Assembly (NCBI GenBank): GCA_932521035.1
Contig: OW051494.1
Location: forward strand, 2,838,001 to 2,902,000
Length of the DNA: 64,000 bases
Direction of reading: 5' to 3'
Origin: Oscheius dolichura
Taxonomy: Eukaryota; Nematoda; Chromadorea; Rhabditida; Rhabditidae
The position numbers and the translations under genes were made by a program. Below are positions 11,401-21,559 of this stretch, one piece after another. The notes beneath the pieces are model-generated. The model was not told the DNA's origin. It worked only from the letters and a program-made list of their open reading frames with translations, and ran no database searches. Within the stretch, counting starts at the first letter, position 1; every line of letters begins with the position of its first letter.

Positions 11401-13740
11401 CAAGTAAAATGCCCCTTTTAGCTCCTCCTCCCCGGTTGTGGTTCTCTAACCTTGGATGCCATCGTCTGGGCCTGGTCGTTCATGTGGTGGATGGAGTCTC
11501 TCTGGGTCCTGTACCTCCGCAGCCAGACAACGGAACTGTTCGTGATGACCTGGCGTCTTTTCGATGTCCTGGTCACGTTCGCCTTCCTCCTCCTCCTGCT
11601 GGCCTTCAAGGTCTTTGGGGAGAGTCTCCTCACCGAGCTATTCGTAAGTAGTCCCCTCCTCTCTATAGTAATCCTCCCAGCATCTATCGTCCGCCTACCC
11701 TGCCCGTGTGTTGAATGCCTTCTTCCTCCTGTACTGGTGCTATGCCACCCTGTTCTACTATATTCCCCTCTCCGACATCTTCGGCCCCCTGATGGTCCGA
11801 GTCAAGATTATGATCCTCCAGGATTTCACCAACTTCCTCATTATGATCTCCCTCATCATGGCCAGGTGTCGTCCTCCTCCTCGTCTTGATAATCAGTTCT
11901 TCCAGTTCGGCAGCTGCCATCCAAGCCATCGTCTACCCGGATCGGGTGTTGACCTTCTCCGGAGTGAAGTCTTCCCTCTCCTGGGTCTGGCTGTCCATCT
12001 TTACCACTGATCTCTCAAGTATGCTTTGTTCTCCTTTTAAAATCAAACCAATGTTCCAGCTCTGGAGGAGTCGAAAGAATGTAAGAAATCATATCTGGGC
12101 GCCCCGACACAGTATTGCCACGCGGTCAGTCGGTATGCAAATCCCTCGTGTCCCAGTCAATCCTGGCCGGCCTACGTCGTCCTCCTGGAGTATTTCGTTC
12201 TCCTCAAGGTGGGATTTTCCCTTGTTCGGTTAAAAAAGAGGTTTAGTTGATCCTGTGGCCGGTGTTGTTCGCCTTCTTTGCCAAGACAGCCAAGGCCGTG
12301 GAGGACGAGGCCGACAAGATCTGGAAGTTCCAACTGTACACCCTGGTGACGGACTTCAGTGCCCGGCCGCCGTTTCCGCCTCCACTGACTCCGCTCTTCT
12401 TCCTCTACATGGCTTGTTGTAAGATAAAGAGCCAATATTTTCGACTCTCTGTCAGTCGGCCGGACCATCCGGATTCCCCACAGAAAAAGTGAGTATTCCA
12501 CGAGCAATATGAAAATTTGCAGACATCGAGTGACGATGCGATACGGCTCCGTCTACCACAACCCTTCTGTCCCCATCAAGAAAAACGACTTTGTCAGTAC
12601 ATTCTGGAGGAAGACAGCTATCGAATATTGGAAGAGGGAGAATCTCGCCATCGTTGTGGACACGACACGGCCGCTGGTCAAATCCCTCCAGGACCAGTTG
12701 CGTATGCTCGCCTTGACTAACTCCTACAAGAAGCAGGAGTCTTGCAGCCATAAAGAGGTGACCCGATTTGTTCTTACTATATCAAGGGGACAGTTCAGAA
12801 CATAACCAAGAGGTATAACGACCACGTGGAGAAGATGGTCCTGGCCACGAACGAGATGCCCTGGAATGTCCTCTTACCCAAGTACTCCCCGCCGTTCTAC
12901 TGTAAACCGGTAGAGGACTTTCCAATGGAGGTGGCTAGATATGTGGAGACTGCCTCGGAGCAGGTCAGTTGACTATTTGAAGCAAATAAAATCCAGTTTA
13001 GAATGTGGCCGAGCTCAAGAAGGCCTGGAGGAACCGGCAGATAGCCGACCATGTCAAGAGTTGGACGCTGTCCTCTTCCGGCTTTCCGCTGAATCCCAAT
13101 GGCAGACAAGGTGAGGGCCGGTTTCTCTTACGATTAAAAGATACAGTAACCAGATAGTTTATTTAATTTTTAGGAATCGCCGGCCGTGGGAACCACCCCA
13201 AGTTCGGGCCGAACCGTCGCTGCTATTATATAATCCTCTCGGGGACGACGAAAACGGAGGTCAAGGTGAGAGACTTCCTTTTGACTTATCAATCCTCTTA
13301 GATCCTTCTGGAAGAGAAGGACGGCCTCCCGAATGAGGCACACCCGGAGACTGGACCCCGGGATGAGCACCTGACCAGCTTGTTACGGATGACCGGGATG
13401 GTTGAAGGCGACGCTCAACTGCTGTCAATGAGGCGGCTGGACACGTCGATCATTGCCGAGGACCACCAGATATCCATGTCCGACACGAGTCCAGCTCATC
13501 TCGATGTCCAGGTACCCCATATTACTTTCCCAACAATGAGATTAGATTGTCCACCACGAGGAGGACACCGACAATGCCTGGACAGAGCACGACATCTGGG
13601 CTGTCTCCCTGAGGAATCGGAAGGTGACACAAGCCATCATCGGCTACCGTTGGCTGCCGCTGTCCTCCGCCACCAGCCATGTCTCCTCCTCCCACGTTTC
13701 ACTTCTGACCAAAGCTCTTCGGATCTACGGAATTCATTGA
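8438..13740 (+). CDS. TRPM-family cation channel with C-terminal NUDT9-H (TRPM2-type) domain
   Basis: Large multi-exon channel of roughly 1,400 residues (my estimate), with introns mostly 35-50 nt. The N-terminal TRPM homology region includes VPDLILSLVSHG, GVWLISSGEYDD, PLPVVLFAGSS and GVPVIIL, followed by LVRCFCAYSEEPLAF and TCQRWVHRLLYG. S1-S6 follow: TPIVKYWLSLVF, LDAIVWAWSFMWWMESLWVL, RLFDVLVTFAFLLLLLAF, YPARVLNAFFLLYWCYATLF, DFTNFLIMISLIMA, then a pore segment and LILWPVLFAFFAKT. The TRP box region is DEADKIWKFQLYTLV. The C-terminus (about 12,998-13,740) resembles NUDT9/TRPM2: GFPLNPNGRQGIAGRG, KFGPN, EEDTDNAWTEHDIWAVS, YRWLPLSS and a final helix. The pore lacks the usual TRPM filter residues. 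The start at 8438 is the first open ATG; an upstream exon is possible. Ends ALRIYGIH. Confidence 0.9.
10682..10712. repeat. Perfect 11-bp inverted repeat in a TRPM intron
   Basis: CCGTACAGTCT at 10682-10692 and its exact reverse complement AGACTGTACGG at 10702-10712 flank a 9-nt loop. The hairpin lies inside an intron of about 105 nt, longer than most of its neighbours. Confidence 0.7.
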
Positions 13741-14121
13741 AATACGAGTATCGCTGTGCCATTAGACAGGGAAAGTGTTATAAATGATTACATTCCTTAT
13801 TTGGCGTGGAGAGGGATCGCCAATATAAGTGAGGGAGGAACGAGGACGAGCCAACCTCCCAGCCTCAAAGGTTCAACCCAGTTCTCCCCGAGAATGTGTC
13901 CAGTTATTACCGTATCCTAGGGAACAAAAAGTCGAAAAACTCGCCGAATATGCTGACTAGAAGAGGCCGCTTATCGCCGGTATGCGGCGACCTGCAGAAC
14001 ACGTGGCGCTTTTTGACCGGAGTCGAGCGGTGAAATGTCAATTTTTGCTCGGGGGAAGGGGAACAGAGTTCACCGCTGTTTTCAACTTATCCTGTAAATT
14101 TCTTTGTTTAACCCCAGGAGG

Positions 14122-14790
14122 ATGGGTCTGCCACTTGCTCGATTTCTTCAACTAATGTCGGTCGTCTCAAAAGTAAAGGTCAAATTAGCAGCCATGGCCT
14201 ATATCCGACGCGAGGCCGAGCTCACCTACGAGGGCCGGCTGACCATCGGAGACGAGAGCCACAACCTATCGGACGTCAGCCGAGTGAAGTTCCGTCGCCA
14301 CGGGTCGTCTGTCGACGTGAAGATGCTCTTCAGCTCCGGCGCCAAGCTGTGCATCCGCTTCTACGGGGAGTGTGCCTACCTGGTGACGAACAAGGGTAAA
14401 GGACACGAGGAGGAGACAACCGGAGAGAGCCGAGACGTGGCCTTCGCCCGGCTGTTCGGCCGCTTCCTGGCCAATGAGCAGGAGGACAACATCGGCATCT
14501 TCACCGACTCTTTCGCGGACACCTCCTTCGATGTGATGTCCTTCGACGAATCCCGCCATTTTGGGGAGGAGGCGGATCCCTTCTTCGAGACGCCGCTGCG
14601 CTCCCGCCGGGAATCCTTCTTCCTGCCGACGGTTCGCGAGTTCCCCATGGAGGACCTCCCCGAAGTCCAGGAAGGCACGGAGGACATTGAGATGATGCGC
14701 CAGTACGTGCTGGGAGAGATCTCCGTGTCGGATGCCGTCGTCCTCAGCTGGCTGCCGGGACTCGTCAGTAAAAACCACTTGATCCAATAA
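14122..14790 (+). CDS. Hypothetical protein, essentially intronless
   Basis: I do not recognise this gene. It is one open frame of 222 codons from ATG 14122, which follows ccccag by four bases. A second ATG at 14194 has a better context (cagccATGG). The N-terminal half is rich in alternating hydrophobic/polar residues, as in beta-strands (RREAELTYEGRLTIGD, VKMLFSSGAKLCIRFYGE). The C-terminal half is acidic (FFETPLRSRRESFF, EVQEGTEDIEMM). The codons are strongly GC-ending. The last codons GLVSKNHLIQ contain gtcagt. If that is a donor joined to an acceptor at about 14,815, the protein would instead end with a short tail LSLNLSLCDL. No signal peptide or known motif is clear. Confidence 0.6.
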   Translation: MGLPLARFLQLMSVVSKVKVKLAAMAYIRREAELTYEGRLTIGDESHNLSDVSRVKFRRHGSSVDVKMLFSSGAKLCIRFYGECAYLVTNKGKGHEEETTGESRDVAFARLFGRFLANEQEDNIGIFTDSFADTSFDVMSFDESRHFGEEADPFFETPLRSRRESFFLPTVREFPMEDLPEVQEGTEDIEMMRQYVLGEISVSDAVVLSWLPGLVSKNHLIQ

Positions 14791-15333
14791 GAGAATACGT
14801 TGACAACAATCCCAGTCTTTGAACCTGTCTCTTTGTGATTTGTGACGCTTGGGAGATTGTCGTCGTCCTCCGGGGAAAGAGCAGTCTTTTCTTATCACCA
14901 CGAGGGCTGCTCTGCCTTTTCCGGGAAGCCACAAACAATGATAAATTGCTCTGTTACCGCTTCCCGCCTTTCTGATCTCTTCCCGTCTCCTTTTCATCTT
15001 TGTTGTCTCCTGCAAACTTCAAGACGAGTAGCCGAGTTCCGCGTCCTCCTCCTGCCGCTTTCGGCTGCTCCCGTTCCTCTCCTTGTCTTCACCCCCATTG
15101 TTCTCCAAATTGATTGTCACTGTGATAAGAGAGAGTGATTTATCGCTTCAACCAGGGAACTGTCCCGGTTAGCCGTCCCCGTCTTCGAATATCTAATTTT
15201 TGGACGAGAACGAGGAGGAGCAATGAAATTTGAATCCACCTCTTCATCCCAATCTGTATCATCTAGGAGGATCGCTCCCCTCTCCTCTCCTTTTTAGAAT
15301 TCGGATCCCCATAGTCTTTCCCTTCTTTCAGGT
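14791..15333. other. Intergenic region upstream of acid ceramidase
   Basis: Pyrimidine-rich on the plus strand and ending in ttctttcag two bases before the acid ceramidase start codon. No gene seen. Confidence 0.4.
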
Positions 15334-16818
15334 ATGAAGCCGGTCCTTCTCGCCCTTTTGGCTGCTGTCGCCTCTGCCAAATACGTGGCCCTCCCCGCTC
15401 CCTACGAGGATTACTGTCTTCTGCAAAACAAGACCCAGCTCTATGACGAGTCCAAACAGTTTGACTTCCCCTGGTAGGGTTCGTCCTCTTTCGTAGACAA
15501 TCCGTAGGTTCGATGTGAACCTGGACCTGCCTCCGGATCAGAGGTGGACCCAGATTTCGACCGTCTACAAGGATAACATCGCCGGACTGATCCAGGTTCT
15601 GATCAACCTCATCGAGCCCATCTTCCCCGACGCGTTGGAGATTGTCGACCTGCTCGGAGCTGACCTGGAGAACAGACTGCCTCAGCCATACAGGGACGAG
15701 GTCCGGGTACGTCTACCATGTTCTCCTGTCGTATAAAGAGTCCTCTGGTTACAGTCGATTGCCCGTGACAGCGGTGTCCCTATCGGGCAGATCGTCGTCT
15801 ACAACATCTTCTACGAGATCTTCACCGTCTGTACCTCCCTCGTGGCCACGGATAACCACGGCAACCAGTACCACGCCAGGAATCTGGACTTCGGACTGTT
15901 CATGTGAGTTGGGGAGGATGGCCAAGAGATAGGGGATTTCAGGGGATGGGATCCAATCAACCACGAGTGGCCGATTACTCAAAAGTTGAGGAAGATGATC
16001 ATCAATGTCAACTGGCAGAAAGGAGGTCCGCCCTCTTCCCAGAAGAAGTATCCTCCCCTTTTCAGGAAAGACCGTCTTCAAGTCGAACAACTTCGCCGGC
16101 TACGTCGGCATCTACAACGGTCTCCGTCCCCAGGTGGCCAATAAGCCCAACTCCGGCTGGACCATCTCCTGCAACGACCGCTTCATGGCAGAGGGCGGCT
16201 ACGTCGGTCTCTACCGCTGGTTGAGTGGCATGGATCCCAACGGGAAATTTATGTCCTGGCTGGCTAGAGAGACTCTGGAGTCTGTTGACAGTCAGTGCCG
16301 CCCCTTTGTGCCCCACAGTTAGAGCTGTTTAGACTTCAACGATGCCAAAAACATGCTGGAGAACTCGCCCATCCTCGCCCCCGTCTACTACATTCTCGGA
16401 GGATCCAAGGCCTTTGATGTGAGTGCCCCTTCCCATCGATTCTATAGCTCGTCTCTAGGGAGTGATCATCGCCCGCAGCTTGGACCGAACAGACATCGTC
16501 ACCTCGATGGACCCCAGCGACGTCAACGGCTGGTACGTCCTGGAGACGAACTACGACCAGAATGCCACGGTCCTCTACCTCGACGACCGCCGCACCCCCG
16601 GCAACCACTGCATGCGCTATCTGGGAAGGAAGAACGTCGGCTACGAGGTGACCTTGTCTGGGAGAGGGGGAGACACGGGCATTTAGGGCATCTTCAACGT
16701 GCTATCGTCCCGCAGTACCCTCAACAAGTTGACCGCCTACTCCGTCATCATGCAGGCTTCAACTGGCCGCTTCGAGACCATCACCCAGACCTGCCCTGGT
16801 TACTGCTACCCGTGGTAA
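15334..16818 (+). CDS. Acid ceramidase (N-acylsphingosine amidohydrolase)
   Basis: Lysosomal enzyme that cleaves ceramide to sphingosine and fatty acid. The signal peptide [15 protein letters not shown] is followed by a mature region with INLDLPP-like [11 protein letters not shown]. The precursor is self-cleaved before a catalytic cysteine, here in [16 protein letters not shown]. Other conserved blocks are [68 protein letters not shown], and the end CPGYCYPW. Eight or so exons join in frame across introns of about 34-47 nt. The start was chosen because it gives a signal peptide and lies two bases after ctttcag. Length and all key blocks match the family, so I expect an active enzyme. A polyadenylation signal AATAAA lies at 16845-16850. 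The gene is convergent with the protamine-like gene. Confidence 0.95.
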
Positions 16819-16844
16819 AGACGCCCATGGTAATCTCCTTTTAA

Positions 16845-16850
16845 AATAAA
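16845..16850 (+). terminator. Polyadenylation signal of acid ceramidase gene
   Basis: AATAAA starts 27 nt after the stop codon of the acid ceramidase gene. Confidence 0.6.
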
Positions 16851-16964
16851 GATTGCCTCATTGTTCGCGGACTTCGTCCGAATGGAAACAGATACAGGAA
16901 CCAACAAAGACACAGTAAGACAAATAAAAGAAACAAGGAATTCGCCAGTATCTTTATTCTGGGC

Positions 16965-17357
16965 CTAAAACCTGAGCCTCGTGAACTGTCCCATGGCGTT
17001 GCGACGACGACCGCCGGCGTCGGTGAAGCTTCTGCTGCGTCTCTTGGGAATACGCCGCCTGGGCCGGAAAACAGGAGCAGCGACAGCCCTCGGAGCCACA
17101 ACAACAGGCGACATCTGGCGGTAACGGCGAGCAGCAGGAGGAGGAGTACGGCCCCTGGCGGCACGGCCATTGGCGCGACGAGGGCTGCGGATGGGCGACG
17201 CCGTATGAGCGCTGAAGCTGCTGCTGCTGCTCCTGGTGGAGGAGCTGCGCGAACGCGAACGGCTGGCAGACGACGCGGTCGAGTGCCGACGGGCGGGCGA
17301 GTGCCGGCGGCCGGGTGCGCGCTGGGCCGCGGCTTTGGCTTGCTGGCGGCGAGCCAT
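16965..17357 (-). CDS. Arg/Ser/Ala-rich basic protein, protamine-like
   Basis: Intronless 130-residue protein made mainly of Arg, Ser, Ala and Pro. It starts MARRQQAKAAAQRAPGRR and contains SRSRSRSSSTRSSSSS and RPRRRIPKRRSRSF. It ends MGQFTRLRF. No folded domain is evident. The composition suggests a DNA-packing protein such as a sperm nuclear basic protein, but this is inference from composition only; an SR-type RNA-binding tail is the alternative. A TATA box (17401-17408) lies 44 nt upstream of the start, and AATAAA lies just after the stop (minus strand, 16953-16958). The codons are GC-rich, unlike its AT-richer flanks. The transcript converges on the acid ceramidase gene. Confidence 0.7.
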   Translation of the reverse strand: MARRQQAKAAAQRAPGRRHSPARRHSTASSASRSRSRSSSTRSSSSSFSAHTASPIRSPRRANGRAARGRTPPPAARRYRQMSPVVVAPRAVAAPVFRPRRRIPKRRSRSFTDAGGRRRNAMGQFTRLRF

Positions 17358-17400
17358 AAACGAGTAGCTGTTTAATGATACCAGTGGTCGGAATGGCTGC

Positions 17401-17408
17401 CTTTTATA
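17401..17408 (-). promoter_or_regulatory. TATA box of the protamine-like gene
   Basis: TATAAAAG on the minus strand, 44 nt upstream of the ATG at 17357. A good TATA box this close is consistent with a short 5' UTR. Confidence 0.55.
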
Positions 17409-17777
17409 GCTAGATCGCTAATCCTTTTTGGGTATTCATAGTTTGCGATATAGTTTGCGACAGTACATTAAAACGGGAGAAGCAGACTGAAAAGACAGCA
17501 ATTGACCAGAACTGTCAGGTAAAGACGCGTCGTTTTTCTCAAAAGTTCCCATTCGAATCGTTCTAGAACCGGAAAGCCCAGAAGCCGATACTCCAAAAGG
17601 CCAGATTCGAGCCCGAGCCGTGATTTCTCATGGCCCAGCGGCCGGAGCACCCGACAGACTTACAATATCCTTCCCTTGGCGAACGGATGAAAAGAACTGT
17701 ATCTGTTATCTTTAATTGTTCTCTTTTGGAATACAGTAAAAACTGGAATGTAGAATTGTGTCGTCCAGCGTCGAAAC

Positions 17778-18425
17778 TTATGAAGCCGAGCCTTGCTCCT
17801 CCCGCTGCCGACCGGCCCTCTTGTACACGTAGTTGAGATATTCCTCATCTGAACAATTCATCCCACTTTCTTCTTCTCTCCTACCGGGGACAAATCCCAG
17901 GGCGGATTCTTCGATCAATTGGTAGAGTGTTCCGGCGTCCCGGAGGCCGCCCTTCTGACTGTAACGGGTCACCATCTCGCAATCTGAACTGGTCTTGTAG
18001 TCTGGGGAGAGAGTGGACTTACAGGCGAAGTCTCGAAGGAACTTCTCCTTGGCTGCAAAAAACTTGACAGTCTTGTACTTATCAGGGATGAGAGAGCCAG
18101 GGGGGATGGGGACTCCCTCGAGGACGATGGAGCAGTTGTACAGGGGCTGGGGGATAGGCGGCGGGGGACGAGGACGCGGCGGGGCTCTCTTTGGGATGTC
18201 GACGTCTGAAATAACTGATTATCACTACCGATTTAAAAGGAATAGTTAATAATTTGTGGGCCACTGTCTCCAGAGTAGGTCAAAATGTAAAGGATGACCA
18301 CTGGCCAGGCAGCCCAAGTTGAACTCACTCCGAAGCATTTTAGCCCGCTCGGCCGGCCTCGCCTCCAACAGTTTGGACATTTCATCGTCGTCTAATATCA
18401 GCCGGGTGAATTCGTCCTCAAGCAT
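17778..18425 (-). CDS. Hypothetical protein with Pro-rich linker
   Basis: Not recognised. Two exons (18425-18329 and 18205-17778) join in frame into 174 residues. The first is acidic/helical (LILDDDEMSKLLEARPAER). The second begins with a proline-rich linker (PKRAPPRPRPPPPIPQP), then CSIVLEGVPIPPGSLIP and a charged C-terminal region ending REEQGSAS. A stop codon lies just upstream in frame, so 18425 is likely the true start. An acceptor-like tttttag precedes it by about 20 nt. An in-frame 21-nt segment bounded by gtaagt and cag (about 18003-18023) could be read as an intron but is probably coding. It lies 194 nt downstream of the previous gene on the same strand. Confidence 0.6.
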
Positions 18426-18619
18426 TTCTCACTCTATTTAAAGCTAAAAAATATGAACTGGAGTGCCAAAAGCAAAGGATATGGATGGCCAATGACCACA
18501 AAGTAGTGATAATAGTCAAGAAGTCGAGGTATAATTTATAATTAGATAATAGAATTTTTTTTGTTTTGAAAAGTTCTGGCTATACACATATGTTGATATT
18601 GATCATTGTCACCGGTGGC

Positions 18620-19928
18620 TTATGAATTTTTGTCTAAAATCATCTATTTTCGTTGGGGATTGAACTCACAAGGCGGGTTGCGGGAAGTGGACGGGGTGGC
18701 GACCTCCAGCTCGCGGGGATCCACCTCCACCTTTTTCTTCAGCTTCTCCTTGAGTTCCTTCTTCTTCATCAGCTTGTTGTGGGGCTGGGGCAAGGCTGAA
18801 AAGACAGAATTACAAGGGAAAGTGTCTTCTCGGTGGGACATTGAGCGATCCCTCCAGGAATCTGACTAGGGATGCCACCGGCCTCCGGAAGCAGGTCTGG
18901 GGAAAGCCTTTCAACATAAGAAAGCGACGCTCTGGAATATCTTGGGGGTCCAAATCCCCACAGGTGGTTTCCAGCTGCCCTATTCGACACCTCCACGGAT
19001 CAACATGACGCTGCACTTTTCACTGTTTACGAGCAATAGGTCATCTTCCCTGAGAGAGACAGTTTTTATGTGTCAGACCCCGTGGGAAATAGCCCATCGC
19101 TTTTTTCTACTCTTTTTGTCCTCTTTAGTAGGCGGATGACGAAGGAATGGGAGGGGAAGAGAAAGATTCTTATACCCCGAGTCCCTAGGCAACTCTAGGA
19201 GCCCCAGCATATCATCAGCCACTATTTAGATAGCATCTATTGTCTCGCAAAGCAGTAAAAAAACGCACATATGCTCTGCCTCTTTGTGTGTCAGAGAATA
19301 GCCGAACCATATGGAGGAATGCGCGCGACTGACCCGCTCTAGGGCCTTTGGTTCAAGCCGACTGCGGCCGGGCAGGGGAGATCTTCGCCCAGGGCAGGGA
19401 GGACAATCTTTGTGGGATTCTTCTTTCATAGGTTCAACGGTGTCCGCTATTTACATTGTCATCTAGTCTCCAGAAGGAGGTATTTCCAAAGGAATCCATT
19501 TCCATGGGAATTCCACGGTCCACGATCAATTCATCCCGGGGGATCCCCAGAACAAATTTGAATATTCTAACAGTAACCCGGGGGCAGGAAGAGAGGAAAT
19601 TAAAGGTCTGCAAGAAAAAGCCGCGTAGTGTGATATAATTTCCGGGAGAAGGGGATTATACACACTGCCCCATCAATAGGCCCTCAATTCTGAGGATATC
19701 GCTGACCGAGGAACTCGACCTGCCCGCCTTTATTTGTAAACAATCGCCTCATCTCCCTCCCTGCTCCCTGTTGACCCCCCGCGTATCGTTTGTTGTTTAT
19801 CTCGCCCATAATCGAAATAGACTCCCTGTGTCCTCCCCTACCTGCTCATAATTTCGATTAGAAAGGCAACTCACCAAATCTAGTGCCGCATAAATCCTTT
19901 TTAGTGGCAGACCTCATCTCGTTGCCCA
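18620..19928 (-). CDS. Hypothetical multi-exon protein, model incomplete
   Basis: Not recognised, and I could not join all exons in frame. A likely first exon at 19928 (MGNEMRSATKKDLCGTRF) follows ttcag by three bases. Further coding-like exons are at about 19,575-19,455 (VRIFKFVLGIPRDELIV, RGIPMEMDSFGNTSFWRL), about 19,060-18,890 (EDDLLLVNSEKCSVMLIRG and RRFLMLKGFPQTCFRRP) and 18795-18659. The last has a lysine-rich helix (NKLMKKKELKEKLKKKVEV) and a Ser/Thr/Pro tail (EVATPSTSRNPP). A 36-nt intron then a stop at 18620 is the simplest end. Whether all exons belong to one gene is uncertain. Confidence 0.4.
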
Positions 19929-20885
19929 TATTCTGAAGTAGAGATATAAATAAAAGAGAGACGAGAGGATAGTGGATAAATGATAATCAGAATGAGCACA
20001 GGAGAGGGAGATGTGAGTAATTAGTCGCCGGGCAGAGGGGGGAGATAAACAGCAGCTTATAAACGGAGAGAAGCGGTATCCCCCCTCGGCTGGGGCACAG
20101 ATCAATCGATGTCTGGGCATGGTCTTGTGGGAGAAGGGAAGATATAGAAGCAGAGGAGAGACTCTTTATTAAGAATGGAAATATACAGGGAATGACGAGG
20201 GAGATCGAAGAGGAGACGGTGGCCCGGGAAGAGAGGAGGGCAGAGAGGGCGGGGGAACGGACGGACCGAAGCAGAGAGCCGGCCGAGACGGATAGGCGCG
20301 ACACTGAAAAGAATCGTCATCGAGGGCAGAGCGGGGAGGTTTTGTAACACCCCGGCTCTTGCAGCCGGCCGGGGGACTGTTGATCTCTGCTCAAAGGGGC
20401 AAGGGGCCATGACACAACCCAGGGGGAGACGTGTCTCCCAAGACCAAAAAAAAAAATAACCGATCCCTTGTACCGGTAGGAGAGAGGCACCTCTGGAGCC
20501 ATGATAACTCTAACGCGACGAGGCACTCCTCAGTAAAAAGTGACAAACCAAAAACGTTCCAGAAGGCTCTCGAACACATTAGGGCTGTCGGTTTTGCGAG
20601 ACCCTATAGAAAGGGATCCTCCTCCCAAATGTCCGGTGGCCGAAGCCGCTAGGAAGGGGACTAGCTCTATCTGGAGGAGAAATAAGCGCTCTAGACCGGC
20701 AGATCAGTCTAGAAAACTGCCCAGACATTTTTTTTGGAGATTAGGGACGCCGTTTTGTGCCAGTAGACAGCAGCCTTTCACTCTTACAGTACGGCTCTCA
20801 GGGACGAACCCCTTCTGTCTGCTCGGGACTCCAAAGCCGTATAAAAAGGTATGAACTGATCCCACCTGCTGTCCCTGTCTCTTCC
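19929..20885. other. Intergenic region without recognised gene
   Basis: Purine-rich DNA with several short ORFs that show no family resemblance or consistent splice pattern. No RNA gene recognised. Confidence 0.4.
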
Positions 20886-21559
20886 TCAAAATACATAGTA
20901 TCGCTTGGTCTTGAAGACGGGCGTCGGCTGGATAGGCTCCTCGGCGCGCCTCTTCTCGGCCTCCTCCTTCTCCTCGTCCGACTCCGCGTCCCTCGAAGTG
21001 CTCGGCTGCTCCGGGTCAAATTTTTTCGTTTTCTTTTTGGGTGCCAGCTTTTCCTGTAGTCGCCGTCGTGCCTGTAGCTCTCGTTCGTCCTTTTGACCTA
21101 AAAAAGTTATACTCCCCCCGCGGCAGGGTCTACTGACTGTATTTGTAGATATTGACCGCCTTCAGTGGCGGTTTCTGTGGATTTTGTGGATTGTGCGGTT
21201 CCACAGGCGGGTTCGGTAGTTCGGGAAGTGGCGGAACTCGTGCCCTGACTGAACAACGGGTTGGAGATTACGGTATCCTTGCCTGGAGGCGGCTTCGAGA
21301 GGGGCAGAGGCTCGGGCGGCGGCTCGTACATGGCCTGGTTGAGGACGGCGGCGGCCTGGCGGACGTTGTCCATGTTCATCCCGATCCTCTTGACCTCCTT
21401 CATCGTCATCCCGATTATTTCCTTCTGGCTGATTCCAAATTTCCCGAATTTTTGGGACACGTCTTGGAGGACCTCCATGGCCTTCTCGGTGCTCATCTCT
21501 TCCCCGTCTGGAATGGAAGAATTGGCAGGGACGGGAGGACGCGGCTCACCTGGATTCAT
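20886..21559 (-). CDS. Hypothetical charged protein with Pro-rich middle and KxKRYYVF tail
   Basis: Not recognised. Four exons give about 185 residues. A 10-nt first exon (ATG AAT CCA G) joins exon 2 from 21507: a helical region (STEKAMEVLQDVSQKFGKFG, QKEIIGMTMKEVKRIGMNMD) ending in EPPPEPLPLSKPPP. The next exon is proline-rich (PPLPELPNPPVEPHNPQNPQ), and the last is highly charged (KDERELQARRRLQEKLAPKK, ESDEEKEEAEKRR), ending PVFKTKRYYVF. The second intron needs a GC donor (gcaagg...ttcag); skipping it gives a low-quality Thr/Ser-rich tail instead. The composition suggests a nuclear protein, but no domain is visible. Confidence 0.6.

Noticed and set aside
14266-15015. 249-codon ORF antisense to the intronless 14122 gene
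   Set aside because: It m the mirror of a GC-rich coding strand. Its composition is Arg/Glu/His-rich as expected for an antisense frame, and the plus-strand frame has the better start context.
18003-18023. Possible 21-nt intron (gtaagt...cag) in the 17778-18425 gene
   Set aside because: The segment is in frame and open, and it is much shorter than every intron supported by protein families in this window (33 nt or more). It is more likely coding.
18797-18814. Possible 18-nt intron in the 18620-19928 gene
   Set aside because: Too short for the genome's splicing pattern; a donor further upstream giving about 85 nt is equally possible.
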